Assembly: GCF_900114995.1 (NCBI RefSeq)
Contig: NZ_FOUX01000009.1
Span: 170,530 to 234,529, forward strand
DNA from: Chitinophaga sp. YR627
Lineage (GTDB): Bacteria > Bacteroidota > Bacteroidia > Chitinophagales > Chitinophagaceae
Direction of reading: 5' to 3'
DNA length: 64,000 nucleotides
Of the stretch, positions 44,378 through 52,757 are shown one piece after another. The position numbers were made by a program, and so were the translations under genes. Position 1 is the first letter of the stretch. Every line of letters begins with the position of its first letter. The notes under the pieces are model-generated. The model did no database searches. It had not been told where the DNA came from and saw nothing but the letters and a program-made list of their open reading frames with translations.

Positions 44378-44443
44378 ATTTGTGTATAAAATTGGTTAAA
44401 GTACGCTGTAAAGATAAACGCTAAAATATTTTTTAAAAAAGAT

Positions 44444-44475
44444 TTGCAAAATTGATTTGTTTGTTGCTATCTTTG
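44444..44475 (+). promoter_or_regulatory. Promoter of tRNA-Asp
   Basis: TTG (44444-44446), 21 nt, TATCTTTG (44468-44475). The tRNA begins 20 bases after the -7 box. Confidence 0.75.
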
Positions 44476-44495
44476 CTGCCCCGAAAACAAGGGAA

Positions 44496-44569
44496 GGATC
44501 AGTAGTTCAGTTGGTTAGAATGCCGCCCTGTCACGGCGGAGGTCGCGGGTTCGAGTCCCGTCTGGTCCG
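44496..44569 (+). tRNA. tRNA-Asp (anticodon GTC)
   Basis: A 74-nt cloverleaf: acceptor GGATCAG/CTGGTCC with one G-U pair, D-loop with AGTTGGTTAGA, anticodon stem CCGCC/GGCGG with loop CTGTCAC (anticodon GTC), and T arm GCGGG-TTCGAGT-CCCGT with discriminator G. The CCA end is not encoded (GCAAG follows). A terminator follows at once. Confidence 0.97.
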
Positions 44570-45043
44570 CAAGCTTTAAGCCTTCAAGTCGAAAGATTTG
44601 GAGGCTTTTTTGTTTTACATAGTTGAGAATGAGGGAAGAGCGAGACCTTTACAGGTTTGAGAAAATTTGACCTCATCGCTAAATTTACCGTTTTTACTCA
44701 AACAATCTGTGAATCAATATTTCTAAGAAATAAACGTCCCTATAAGTTTCATTTCATCATAATCTATCGTCAATCAGTAAGTTCTCCAAAAATCCATCAG
44801 TAGCATAATATGCTACCGTCAGTGAGAAAAATCGTTTAAATAGAGGAGATTTTGCAGTTCATTCGTAGTGACAGCAGCTGACTACTTTTTAACTCCCTCT
44901 AAATTGTGCCTTTTTGCAACAAATGAATGCTATACCGCAAAACATATTTAAAAAACTATATATTTTCTCTAAAAGAATATAACTTTATATTCCGATTGTG
45001 GATTGTTCGTACTCAATTAGCAAAAAACTATTCTTGTACCTAA
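44570..45043. other. 474-base A+T-rich region between tRNA-Asp and the accessory cassette
   Basis: It holds the tRNA terminator and a 17-bp palindrome GTAGCATAATATGCTAC (44800-44816). Base composition falls in G+C towards the cassette. No integrase, direct repeat of the tRNA end or other attachment site was found by eye. Confidence 0.5.
44578..44616 (+). terminator. Terminator after tRNA-Asp
   Basis: AAGCCTTCAAGTC, loop GAAA, GATTTGGAGGCTT (a few mismatches or wobbles), then TTTTGTTTT. Confidence 0.8.
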
Positions 45044-46075
45044 ATGAAAGCTAAGTCTGGGATGTTATTAGCGGGGATGGTGTTATTGATGATAACATAT
45101 TTAAGCTCCTATGCCTTGCCTGGTCCAACATTGAATAATAATCAACCCCAGAAACAACTGTATTATGCAGCGTTCTCTGAAATAAATCAAATGCTCTCCG
45201 GAGGAAAACCTCCTAATTTCAAAAAAGCGGTTTTCCTGATGGAAAATGCATATCTGAACGGAGCCTGGTCTTATGAACAGTTTAATACCAAAATATCCGA
45301 AATCGCAATAAAACTGCGGCAGATGATTGAGAAAAGACACCTGGAAAAGTTCCGTACTGCGGGCAACTGGGCTGCGTTCACCTATATGACGGATTCTATT
45401 CAAGAGAATAATTTTCGCCCCTTCACCTACGACTTTGATCACTTTCTGGATGATAAGGATCCCACTGTAGGATTTGTAACAAAGTTGTTACGAACTAATA
45501 AGGGGAACTGTAATTCATTACCCTTTCTTTATAAAATACTTGTAGAAGAATTAGGTACCTCAGGGTTTCTCGCATTGGCACCGATACATTGTTACATTAA
45601 ACATAAAGATGAACAAGGTAAGTGGGTTAATCTTGAGATGACAAGTGGAAGCTTTGCAAGAGATGAGTGGATTATGCAGGAAACCGGGGTTACGGTAGAA
45701 CAAATTAAGTCTGGCATCTATATGCAAGCTCTTACACTTAAAGAGTCAATAGCACTCGTTCTAAAAGAATTAGCTGTTAACTACCAGTTTCAATTTGGTA
45801 TTGAAGATTTTGATCTGACCATTTGTAATACGGCATTACGCTACTTTCCTACATCAGTTAATTTACTGATGGTAAAATATGAGCATTACCGGTTGGCATT
45901 GCGACAAACTCAAAAACTGCAGAAAGATCAGGAAGTAGAAGCATATCAAATGCTTAAGACCATTGATGCCAGATTAATTGAATTGGGCTATAAATATTCA
46001 TCAAAAGACGAGTATAATAACTGGATAAAGCAGAACAAACTAAGTAAGAAAACAACAATAACTGCAAATAAATAA
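45044..46075 (+). CDS. Exported transglutaminase-like protein
   Basis: A 343-residue protein with a signal peptide (about 1-24, YLSSYA-L). Residues about 140-205 show a transglutaminase-like (SirB1/papain-like) triad pattern: C156 in NKGNCNSLPFLYKILVEELG, H182 in LAPIHCYIK and N196/E198 in WVNLEMTSG. The region after about 250 is helical and resembles TPR packing. Protease, peptide-amide hydrolysis or crosslinking are all possible; the substrate is unknown. It is the first gene of an A+T-rich cassette and is followed 10 bases later by the Rhs/JAB-like gene, so the two are co-transcribed. The call rests on the Cys/His/Asn pattern alone. Confidence 0.6.
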   Translation: MKAKSGMLLAGMVLLMITYLSSYALPGPTLNNNQPQKQLYYAAFSEINQMLSGGKPPNFKKAVFLMENAYLNGAWSYEQFNTKISEIAIKLRQMIEKRHLEKFRTAGNWAAFTYMTDSIQENNFRPFTYDFDHFLDDKDPTVGFVTKLLRTNKGNCNSLPFLYKILVEELGTSGFLALAPIHCYIKHKDEQGKWVNLEMTSGSFARDEWIMQETGVTVEQIKSGIYMQALTLKESIALVLKELAVNYQFQFGIEDFDLTICNTALRYFPTSVNLLMVKYEHYRLALRQTQKLQKDQEVEAYQMLKTIDARLIELGYKYSSKDEYNNWIKQNKLSKKTTITANK

Positions 46076-46085
46076 TCATCTACTA

Positions 46086-47249
46086 ATGAATATTAATAAA
46101 AAGACTGTCTGGACCATTGCTATACTATTCATATTCAAAACCGGATATACGCAGATCAATAATCCATACGAACAGTTCGGATATACTATTAAGTCAAACT
46201 ATGTGAGAACGAAAGATAATGCCGGTATATATGTTGCAAACAGGGATACAACAAATAGCAACCGGTCATTATTAATTGCAGCAAAAGATAGGAAAATCTA
46301 TATGCTGGATAGTAAGGATAGTATAATCGGATATGTGAATGTTCCAGAAAATACATTGGCTAAATTTCTTTCCGTCGACCCGCTAACAAAAAAATATCCG
46401 GAACTGACTCCCTATCAGTTTGCTTCAAATAGTCCCATACAAGGAATTGATCTGGATGGTATGGAACTGTATGTTTCAACTAAAGGACAATTACTGGGTA
46501 GTTTTGGGAAGTCAACCTCATTGAGGATTGTAAGCGACATAAATGTTGCAAATCATATCAAATCAGTAGCCAGGGATCCTAGCATCAATCAAAATCCTCA
46601 GGAATTCGACTCCTATCATACATCTCTTACTGTATTACAAACTACAATTGACATGTTAAAGAAGACTGCGAGTGCAACAGTAGCAGAAGGATATGTTTCC
46701 GTCGTTAATGGAAATGAAGTAACACCAGGAATTTCTCAGCCTGCCAGGCTTCAGGGGGGCGTTATGGCAACTCCTGAAAATATCAATGAGTTTGTATATT
46801 CAAATAACAATGACGAAAAAAACCAGGAGATTACAATAATTCATTCCCATGCTATCGGGGCTTTTTTCTATAATACAACAACGCAAAAGTTTGATTTAGC
46901 CCCTTACCATTTCGAACTTTCAAAGTCCGCTAGTTTTAAAACAAGCGACGGTTCGATATATAATACAGGCAACATTGTGAGACCATCAGAAGATGATGTA
47001 AAACAACCTCTTGGTGGACAAAACTTCAACTGGGTACTTATTGGAAATTTAAAGCCGAACACATTAAACACCAGTACTAACACAGTTAGCCAAGGTAAGC
47101 CTGGAGCAATCTTTTACCAAAGGTCTATCGCCAACGCTCAAAGTTTTAGTTTGACTGAACGTCAACTTTCAACGCTGCGGAAAAATGCGCAAAGGTATAT
47201 AAACGCGAAAGAAAAAGCCAACGCTTCAAATAATACAGATTCTCAATAA
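46086..47249 (+). CDS. Exported protein with Rhs-core end motif and JAB-like toxin domain
   Basis: A 387-residue protein with a signal peptide (about 1-21, GYT-Q). Residues 94-127 carry the motif that normally ends the Rhs/YD-repeat core before a variable toxin (FLSVDPLTKKYPELTPYQF, then NSPIQGIDLDGME). Only about 70 residues precede it, so the YD shell is absent. The C-terminal domain has H253-S-H255 (TIIHSHAIG) and, after a 45-residue insert, S301-E-D-D304 (RPSEDD). This matches the HxH...SxxD order of JAMM metallopeptidases and, from memory, the JAB-like toxin 1 family. E201 is a candidate for the catalytic Glu. A metal-dependent peptidase or isopeptidase-like toxin is inferred. Confidence 0.68.
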   Translation: MNINKKTVWTIAILFIFKTGYTQINNPYEQFGYTIKSNYVRTKDNAGIYVANRDTTNSNRSLLIAAKDRKIYMLDSKDSIIGYVNVPENTLAKFLSVDPLTKKYPELTPYQFASNSPIQGIDLDGMELYVSTKGQLLGSFGKSTSLRIVSDINVANHIKSVARDPSINQNPQEFDSYHTSLTVLQTTIDMLKKTASATVAEGYVSVVNGNEVTPGISQPARLQGGVMATPENINEFVYSNNNDEKNQEITIIHSHAIGAFFYNTTTQKFDLAPYHFELSKSASFKTSDGSIYNTGNIVRPSEDDVKQPLGGQNFNWVLIGNLKPNTLNTSTNTVSQGKPGAIFYQRSIANAQSFSLTERQLSTLRKNAQRYINAKEKANASNNTDSQ

Positions 47250-47274
47250 TAATATCCAAATAAGTACATAAATC

Positions 47275-47799
47275 ATGATAAAAAAATTGCTACTAATATG
47301 TACACTAACTTTCATATCAGTTGTAGTAGCGAAGGCCTTCAGTAGCACTATTAGCGATTCACGGCAAGTATATTTTTATATATGGGAGGCTCCTACAGAA
47401 CTTAAAGTAAGAGTTCGTAAAATATGGCGGAATAAAGCAGATAGCCTGAGAGTTGCCCGTATTGATCTGATCTGTGAAAGTGATGACCATACTATTGATA
47501 CAATACCATGCATCTATACCCGGAACAGCATATATTTTAACGCGATTGATACCATTCAGCACAAGTTGGTTAATATGTCATTATCATTTGAGGTCAAGCC
47601 GGAAAAGGGAAGTTCCGGACCCAATGAAAAATTGACGGTGCCATTTCTTGTCTTTTTTATGCATAGTTCAGCAACATCTCCTTTGTCTTTTGCATTCCAA
47701 CGAAAGGAAGGTTCACATTTTGACGTCAACATGTCAAAAACAGATTACCCTTTTATCGCATTGTCTCAGAAAATAGAATCAGCATCTTTAGCGGAGTAA
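47275..47799 (+). CDS. Small exported protein, possible partner or immunity protein
   Basis: A 174-residue protein with a signal peptide (1-21, VAKA-F) and a beta-rich body with no motif I recognise. It lies 25 bases after the JAB-like gene and is as A+T-rich as the rest of the cassette, so it is likely in the same operon. By position it could be the immunity protein of the toxin-like gene, acting in the periplasm. Position alone does not prove this. A bidirectional terminator follows. Confidence 0.55.
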   Translation: MIKKLLLICTLTFISVVVAKAFSSTISDSRQVYFYIWEAPTELKVRVRKIWRNKADSLRVARIDLICESDDHTIDTIPCIYTRNSIYFNAIDTIQHKLVNMSLSFEVKPEKGSSGPNEKLTVPFLVFFMHSSATSPLSFAFQRKEGSHFDVNMSKTDYPFIALSQKIESASLAE

Positions 47800-47853
47800 T
47801 ATCTCAGGTGAAGACTAAGAAAAATTGAGGTTAAATACACTAACGGACTGTAA

Positions 47854-47894
47854 AGGGGTTAATAACAGGAATTGCCACCTGTATTAACCCCTTA
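47854..47894. terminator. Bidirectional terminator between the accessory cassette and an acyltransferase gene
   Basis: The arms AAGGGGTTAATAACAGG and CCTGTATTAACCCCTT pair with one bulge and an 8-nt loop, then TATTATTA. It lies between convergent genes and ends the cassette. Confidence 0.88.
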
Positions 47895-47897
47895 TTA

Positions 47898-49010
47898 TTA
47901 CCTCAGCTTCTTTCGCAGCCAGGCACGTACCGGCTCATCAAATAGTTTCAAACTCGCATATGCGACCGCAATTGCCCCTAAGAAAGTTGCTAACGCATAT
48001 GGCCAGGACGCTGCCATTGTTATTCCTTTATGGTCGCTTACCCATCCCACATAGAAATAAACAAGGGTATAATGGGTCATGTACAGCGGATAAGATATAT
48101 CACCCAGTAATTTACAGATCTTATGTTCGCTGTTGCCTGTTACCGTTGCTCCGGCACCCATCAGCACTATTACGGGGAAAACCAGAATGATACATACTGC
48201 CTCATACAGCCCATTGAGCCACAAATGATCTGCCCCGCCAATACGTGGCATGAACAATATCGCCGCTACCAGCAAGGTGCACCAGAGAAAAGCATTTTTC
48301 ACATGTATTGGTTTCCCTATCCTTGATAATAATAGGCCTGCAAAAAATGGATACATCATGCGCGTCATCCCTACCCGCACCTGTTCTAATGTTAATGTCC
48401 AGCCGCCTGTTACATCACCATTAGCATTGGTTACAGCAAAATGTACCAATGCTGCTGCTGCCAGACTCACCAGGATCGCCAAAGCCCAGTTGGGTAATTT
48501 TCTGATCCCTAATGCGTACAGTATATTGGCGATGTATTCAAAAAATAAAGACCACCCTACACTGTTCAACGGATGCATCTCCTGCCAGCCACGTATGTCC
48601 ATGGACAATGGAACCGGCAACATGGTATAACCAATGAGCATCACCAGCAACATTTTCCATACGGGTACGGTATGGATCAATGGCCAGATGGTAGACTCCG
48701 TAAAATAGAAACCAATTGCACCCAATGTCATCCCCAGGATCACAAGAGGTTGCAGACGCTCAAAACGACGTCTTAAAAAGGTACCTACTGTAAGTTTGTC
48801 CCACCTGTCGTCGTATGCATAACCTATTACATAACCGGAGAGTAAAAAGAAAAAGTCCACCGCAAGATAGCCGTGGTTGATCCATTGTGTCAGGTGACTG
48901 GTAGCATGTGGTTCACAAAGATGGAACCATACAACGATGATCGCAGCCACACCACGTAATCCATCTAATACCTGGTAATGAGGTTTTGTAGGAAGGGCGT
49001 TGTTGTTCAT
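47898..49010 (-). CDS. Membrane O-acyltransferase (acyltransferase 3 family)
   Basis: A 370-residue integral membrane protein with about ten helices of the OafA/acyltransferase 3 family, which moves acyl groups (often acetyl) onto sugars or cell-envelope glycans. The N-terminal helix has LDGLRGVAAIIVVWFHLCE with the conserved active-site His H30, then LAVDFFFLLSGYVIGYAYD. An Arg-rich loop RRRFERLQPL and the NSVGWSLFFEYIANILYALG segment follow. It is a paralogue of the 60921-62057 gene: LDGLRGxAAI, AVDFFF.LSG, SLF.EYIAN and GDISYPLYM.HY are shared in order. The acceptor is unknown. Confidence 0.9.
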   Translation of the reverse strand: MNNNALPTKPHYQVLDGLRGVAAIIVVWFHLCEPHATSHLTQWINHGYLAVDFFFLLSGYVIGYAYDDRWDKLTVGTFLRRRFERLQPLVILGMTLGAIGFYFTESTIWPLIHTVPVWKMLLVMLIGYTMLPVPLSMDIRGWQEMHPLNSVGWSLFFEYIANILYALGIRKLPNWALAILVSLAAAALVHFAVTNANGDVTGGWTLTLEQVRVGMTRMMYPFFAGLLLSRIGKPIHVKNAFLWCTLLVAAILFMPRIGGADHLWLNGLYEAVCIILVFPVIVLMGAGATVTGNSEHKICKLLGDISYPLYMTHYTLVYFYVGWVSDHKGITMAASWPYALATFLGAIAVAYASLKLFDEPVRAWLRKKLR

Positions 49011-49034
49011 TTAATTCGCTTGATTAGAATGAAA

Positions 49035-49073
49035 TACAGCAACTATCAATTGTGTTAATTGATAGTTGCTGTA
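49035..49073 (-). terminator. Long perfect hairpin after the glutaminase-family gene
   Basis: A 17-bp perfect stem (49035-49051 with 49057-49073) with a 5-nt loop, 26 bases after the stop of the minus-strand gene. It has a weak T run, so it could also be an mRNA-end stabiliser. Confidence 0.75.
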
Positions 49074-49099
49074 CAGACCTGTATTTTTATGATATCGTA

Positions 49100-51565
49100 T
49101 TAGTTAGTGTGTAATTTATCAGACAGGACTTTCATGTAGAATCCGCCTACAACACTTCTTGCTTTGAAGTTTTCACGGATACCTGTTTCAGAATCGTAAA
49201 AATCATTCAGCGGTACACGGGATGGCGTCTCCAATGCATGTATGTAAAGTGGTTTGATCAATGCTTCAAACTGCTCTTTTTCCGGCGCAAAGGTAGCTGT
49301 CCATACGATCCAGTCGTTTTTAGTATAGGATTTACGGCTGTCCAGTGGTATACCAAATTTGTTTCCTTTTGTGAGATAGTATTTCGTCTCCGTGTCATAT
49401 ACTTTTTGCGGGAACAGATTAAGGTCTAATACCTTGTCCCATATCAGATTGTATTTCTGGCTCCAGGTGTTTTTGTTGTCGAATGTGAGTGCATAGTGGT
49501 CTCCGGCATCAGCCATCTCTATCCATTTTGGCACCATGCTTTCAGCAATGGCACGGTACTTTTTGGCTGTTTCATGCTCTCCCAGTTGCTCTGCCATCTG
49601 TGCATAACATCCAATGGCAACGATTGCTTTAACAGATAAATTGGCATTACGCGCCAGGTGACCGGCAAAATCATCCGTACACAACTGTGTCTTAGGATCA
49701 AGTCCTTCCTTGGTAAGATAATCCACCCAGGTAGTCAGTGTTTGCCAATGTTTCTTAGCATAATCTGTATTTTTCTGCGCTTTAGTAATAGCAGCACATA
49801 AAATAATCATGTTACCTGATTCCTCGACAGGCATAGGTTCGCCGTAAGTCTGACCATTTGCCTTAGGATATGTTCCCAGGTCATGCGCAGCCCATGGATG
49901 CGGATACTTACCGGTCTCACTGAAGTGGAATATGCCTGTTAACATACCCTGCATCAGTTCCGGATTGTATATGAGATAAAGCGGCGCAGAAGGATATGTT
50001 ACATCCACTGTGTTAATAAAACCACCACTATTATTCTCTTTTGACAACCACAATAATTCACCGTCCGGACTTTTCACCAGGGTGTGTGCAGCAATACTCT
50101 GACGATAAGCCAGTACACAGATGTGTGCATACTCTTCACCACCCGATTTCAATGCAGTAGCATATACTTCCTTGTCAAAGTCATTACATCTCTGCATGAC
50201 AGTATTATATTCATTGTCTGCACTGATCAGCTGTCCTTCTATGGTTTCGTTGCCAGCAGCATTCCACCAGGGTCTTAAGTTGTCATTGAAGTACTGAACG
50301 GCATACACTTCATCGTAGCCCAGTTCAACAAAGCGCTCAACCTTATTACTGCCAACAGTACCAAATGGGAGAACTGTATTCAGCGATAATGATTTTCCTT
50401 CTGATGCGGATGACACAGTCACGCCTTTCTTAAAGGTCTCTATCGCATCAGCGCCCTTTGTGATGTATTGAACGGCACCTTTGTTTTTCTCAGCAGCTAC
50501 ATAAAAGTATCCCCAGTCAATACGCATATCATCTGCACCTTTTTGCAATACAGGCTGCTCTGTAGTACCTACTTTCAGAACAGACAGGTTGCCTGCATCA
50601 TAACGTTTTGCCGCAACAGGTTGAGATGGCTGATAAACTGCGATATCAGATGATGCACTCATAAAGACCTTAACAGCATGTTGTTTTCCGTCGTTTGCTT
50701 TTACAGCATACGTAATATAGGATACCGGACGGGATAACAGCTTCAGATCATTCAGCAAAAGCGGTGACGTAAATTTGAGTTGCAGGTCAACATTACCGGC
50801 AGTAAACTCATAGGTAGTCTGCGTTGCGGCAATATCAACCTTTGTTTGTTGCGCAACCTGATTTTCACCCAACGCACTCTTTTGTTTATCTACCAAACCA
50901 AAGTCCAGGTAGCGGCCACCTGCACTATTCGCAAGATGAATGGCTATTGTGTTCTCACCATTTTTCAGCATGCTTTTATTAACCGGCAGATATTTGAAAT
51001 TACTGGTCCAGCCAGTTGTTTCATAGATCTTGTTACCATTGAGAAATACTTCGACATTGTCATCATGATTAAGCTTTAACAACAAATCATTGATGCTGGC
51101 AATATTCTTCACTGTGAAAGTTCTTCTCACCCAGATATTGTCAGATTTCCATAATGTCTTTACATTTTTTTCATCATCACCAAATGGCGCCTGACCAGAT
51201 TTCCAGCTGGCTGTTTTGAAATCGGGTGCAGTCCAGTTCGCATCAGGCTGCGTTTCTGTATAACTCACCTCATAAGGCGTCTCATCAGCTGCCGCCAATA
51301 CCGTTTTATATTTTGTTACCTCTTTACCCAAAAAACGATACAACTTTCCATCTACACTGATCATTCCTAAAAGCGAATGATCGGCGCCTGTCCAGTGTGT
51401 CGTTGTCGAACTGTTCAGCTGATCCGTATTAGACCAGATACTAAAATTGGGATTGTGAGTAATAAGTGGATACGCAGGCGCTATCCTTTTTTGTGCCTGC
51501 ATCTGACAAGTGTAAACTAAACACGCAAGTACGCTGAGACCTCTTAATCTGTTGAACTTAATCAT
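49100..51565 (-). CDS. Secreted glutaminase (GtaA) family protein
   Basis: An 821-residue exported protein with a signal peptide (1-24, QA-Q). It shows the domain order seen in the GtaA/GutA glutaminase-family proteins of Bacteroidota and fungi: an N-terminal beta-sandwich (about 85-230; NDLLLKLNHDDNVEVFLNG is a carbohydrate-binding-like fold), DUF5127-type middle part, then an alpha/alpha-barrel-like DUF4965/DUF1793 part (about 440-820) with motifs such as WLSKENNSGGFINTVDVTYP, CTDDFAGHLARNANLSVKA and DSRKSYTKNDWIVWTA. Fungal GtaA acts on glutamine, but many bacterial members are thought to act on polysaccharides, so the substrate is open. Confidence 0.8.
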   Translation of the reverse strand: MIKFNRLRGLSVLACLVYTCQMQAQKRIAPAYPLITHNPNFSIWSNTDQLNSSTTTHWTGADHSLLGMISVDGKLYRFLGKEVTKYKTVLAAADETPYEVSYTETQPDANWTAPDFKTASWKSGQAPFGDDEKNVKTLWKSDNIWVRRTFTVKNIASINDLLLKLNHDDNVEVFLNGNKIYETTGWTSNFKYLPVNKSMLKNGENTIAIHLANSAGGRYLDFGLVDKQKSALGENQVAQQTKVDIAATQTTYEFTAGNVDLQLKFTSPLLLNDLKLLSRPVSYITYAVKANDGKQHAVKVFMSASSDIAVYQPSQPVAAKRYDAGNLSVLKVGTTEQPVLQKGADDMRIDWGYFYVAAEKNKGAVQYITKGADAIETFKKGVTVSSASEGKSLSLNTVLPFGTVGSNKVERFVELGYDEVYAVQYFNDNLRPWWNAAGNETIEGQLISADNEYNTVMQRCNDFDKEVYATALKSGGEEYAHICVLAYRQSIAAHTLVKSPDGELLWLSKENNSGGFINTVDVTYPSAPLYLIYNPELMQGMLTGIFHFSETGKYPHPWAAHDLGTYPKANGQTYGEPMPVEESGNMIILCAAITKAQKNTDYAKKHWQTLTTWVDYLTKEGLDPKTQLCTDDFAGHLARNANLSVKAIVAIGCYAQMAEQLGEHETAKKYRAIAESMVPKWIEMADAGDHYALTFDNKNTWSQKYNLIWDKVLDLNLFPQKVYDTETKYYLTKGNKFGIPLDSRKSYTKNDWIVWTATFAPEKEQFEALIKPLYIHALETPSRVPLNDFYDSETGIRENFKARSVVGGFYMKVLSDKLHTN

Positions 51566-51880
51566 CTTAGATTTTTGTAAATTTTGGAATTTTAGCGGGT
51601 TAAATTAGATAACCGGAATTTTTCAATTATGATTTCCGTGCCAAGATTAAAATAATTCAGGTCAATTTTGCATGTTTTTGCAATTTTCTGAGATATGGGA
51701 GTCTTAATGATTTTATTTTAGTGATATTAAAGGGGTGTTAGTAGAAATTTGTTTTGATAATATTATTTTGAGTATCTACTTGTTACCCCTACTGATAGTA
51801 TAAGCTCTTGCCATCCAAACCTCAACAAACAAAAAAGGTGTCAATGATGACACCTCTTAAATTATATTGATTGAAACTTG
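51566..51880. other. 315-base gap upstream of the glutaminase-family gene
   Basis: An A+T-rich region that must hold the promoter of the minus-strand gene, although I see no clear -33/-7 pair. At its right end lies the terminator of the small gene (51834-51853). Confidence 0.5.
51834..51853 (-). terminator. Terminator of the 45-codon gene
   Basis: AGGTGTCA, loop ATGA, TGACACCT, with TTTTTTG after it on the minus strand, 27 bases after the small gene's TGA. Confidence 0.8.
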
Positions 51881-52018
51881 TCAAGTACTTTTCACCCGGA
51901 CCTTCGCAAGCCATTTCTTAGCATCTTCCAACTTCTCAGGAAACAAAACCCTATTCTTAAGTTTAAATGCCATAAGGACTAATAAATCAGCATCAGACGT
52001 ACCCGACAGTTTTTTCAT
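51881..52018 (-). CDS. Small unknown protein (45 residues)
   Basis: A minus-strand frame from ATG (52016-52018) to TGA (51881-51883) encodes a 45-residue basic, amphipathic protein beginning MKKLSGTSDADLLVLMAFK and ending LAKVRVKST. It starts 52 bases after the stop of the NAD(P)-binding gene on the same strand. It is followed within 30 bases by its own Rho-independent terminator, so the frame matches the transcription unit end. I do not recognise the family. The plus-strand frame covering the same DNA (51867-52097) is less likely. Confidence 0.55.
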   Translation of the reverse strand: MKKLSGTSDADLLVLMAFKLKNRVLFPEKLEDAKKWLAKVRVKST

Positions 52019-52070
52019 ATCATGTAATTTCAAATTGTTGCTATTAGATATTCTTCAGATCCCATCACTT

Positions 52071-52709
52071 TTAAAAGTCAAAAATCTTCTCCAATGATAT
52101 GACGTGTTTTCCTGCCGGAAGTACCCTTGGCGCCTTCGCCAATTTCTGCGCCAGTAAAGACGTCTCCAGTGGACGGAACTTCTTCATCAATCCCAGCCGA
52201 TTCAGGAACTTCAGTATACCGCCGAATACATGCTCTCCTGACCTGTCTGTCTCCTTTCTTAACAACATGCCGGGTTTAAATATGATACACTGATCAAATG
52301 CCAGATTTTCAACACCCTCCTCCAGCTTACCTTTCATATTGGAATAAAAGACCTTACTCCTGGGCGAGGCCCCAAATGCAGACACTACTACCGCTTTAGG
52401 AACACCATTTCTCTTTGCTATCTCTGCAAACTTTAAAGGTATCTCATAATCGATATGCCACTGTTTTTCTTTTGAGCCTGCCGTTTTCAAAGTACTTCCC
52501 ATACAGTTGAACCATACATCTCCCCTGATGGCATCCGCCACCTCTTCCAGTTTATCAAAATCTGTCATTATCTCGGTCAGTTTGGGATGACTGATCCCGC
52601 TGGAACGACGTACGAATATCACGACTGCTGTATAGGCAGGGTCCTGCAATAATACATGGGTAAGGTCTTTTCCGGTCGCTCCGGTAGCCCCGATGATCAG
52701 CGCTTTCAT
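52071..52709 (-). CDS. NAD(P)-binding oxidoreductase (HTATIP2-like)
   Basis: A 212-residue short-chain-type Rossmann protein with nucleotide-binding loop GATGATGKD (G7-x-x-G10-x-x-G13) and VSAFGASPRSKVFYSNMKGKLEE, the Ser/Tyr/Lys-like region (Y and K in YSNMKGK). It resembles the atypical-SDR CC3/HTATIP2 group and nucleoside-diphosphate-sugar epimerase-like small proteins. The reading frame extends to a TTG at 52724, but the ATG at 52709 (MKALIIGATGATGKD) is the natural start. It is in a five-gene minus-strand cluster, with the 2TM protein upstream. The substrate is unknown. Confidence 0.85.
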   Translation of the reverse strand: MKALIIGATGATGKDLTHVLLQDPAYTAVVIFVRRSSGISHPKLTEIMTDFDKLEEVADAIRGDVWFNCMGSTLKTAGSKEKQWHIDYEIPLKFAEIAKRNGVPKAVVVSAFGASPRSKVFYSNMKGKLEEGVENLAFDQCIIFKPGMLLRKETDRSGEHVFGGILKFLNRLGLMKKFRPLETSLLAQKLAKAPRVLPAGKHVISLEKIFDF

Positions 52710-52757
52710 ATTTCTGGTTTTCAAATTAACAACAAAATAAATATAACTCTTTTCAGT

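Noticed and set aside
44496..45043. Integrative element inserted at tRNA-Asp
   Set aside because: No integrase, no repeat of the tRNA 3' end and no element borders are visible; the accessory cassette is simply next to the tRNA.
45044..47249. Complete Rhs or polymorphic toxin carrier
   Set aside because: There are no YD repeats and no shell-forming core; only the terminal motif and a C-terminal domain are present.
51867..52097. 76-codon plus-strand frame overlapping the small gene
   Set aside because: It overlaps the end of the NAD(P)-binding gene and contains the mirror of the 45-codon minus-strand frame, which is better placed before a terminator.
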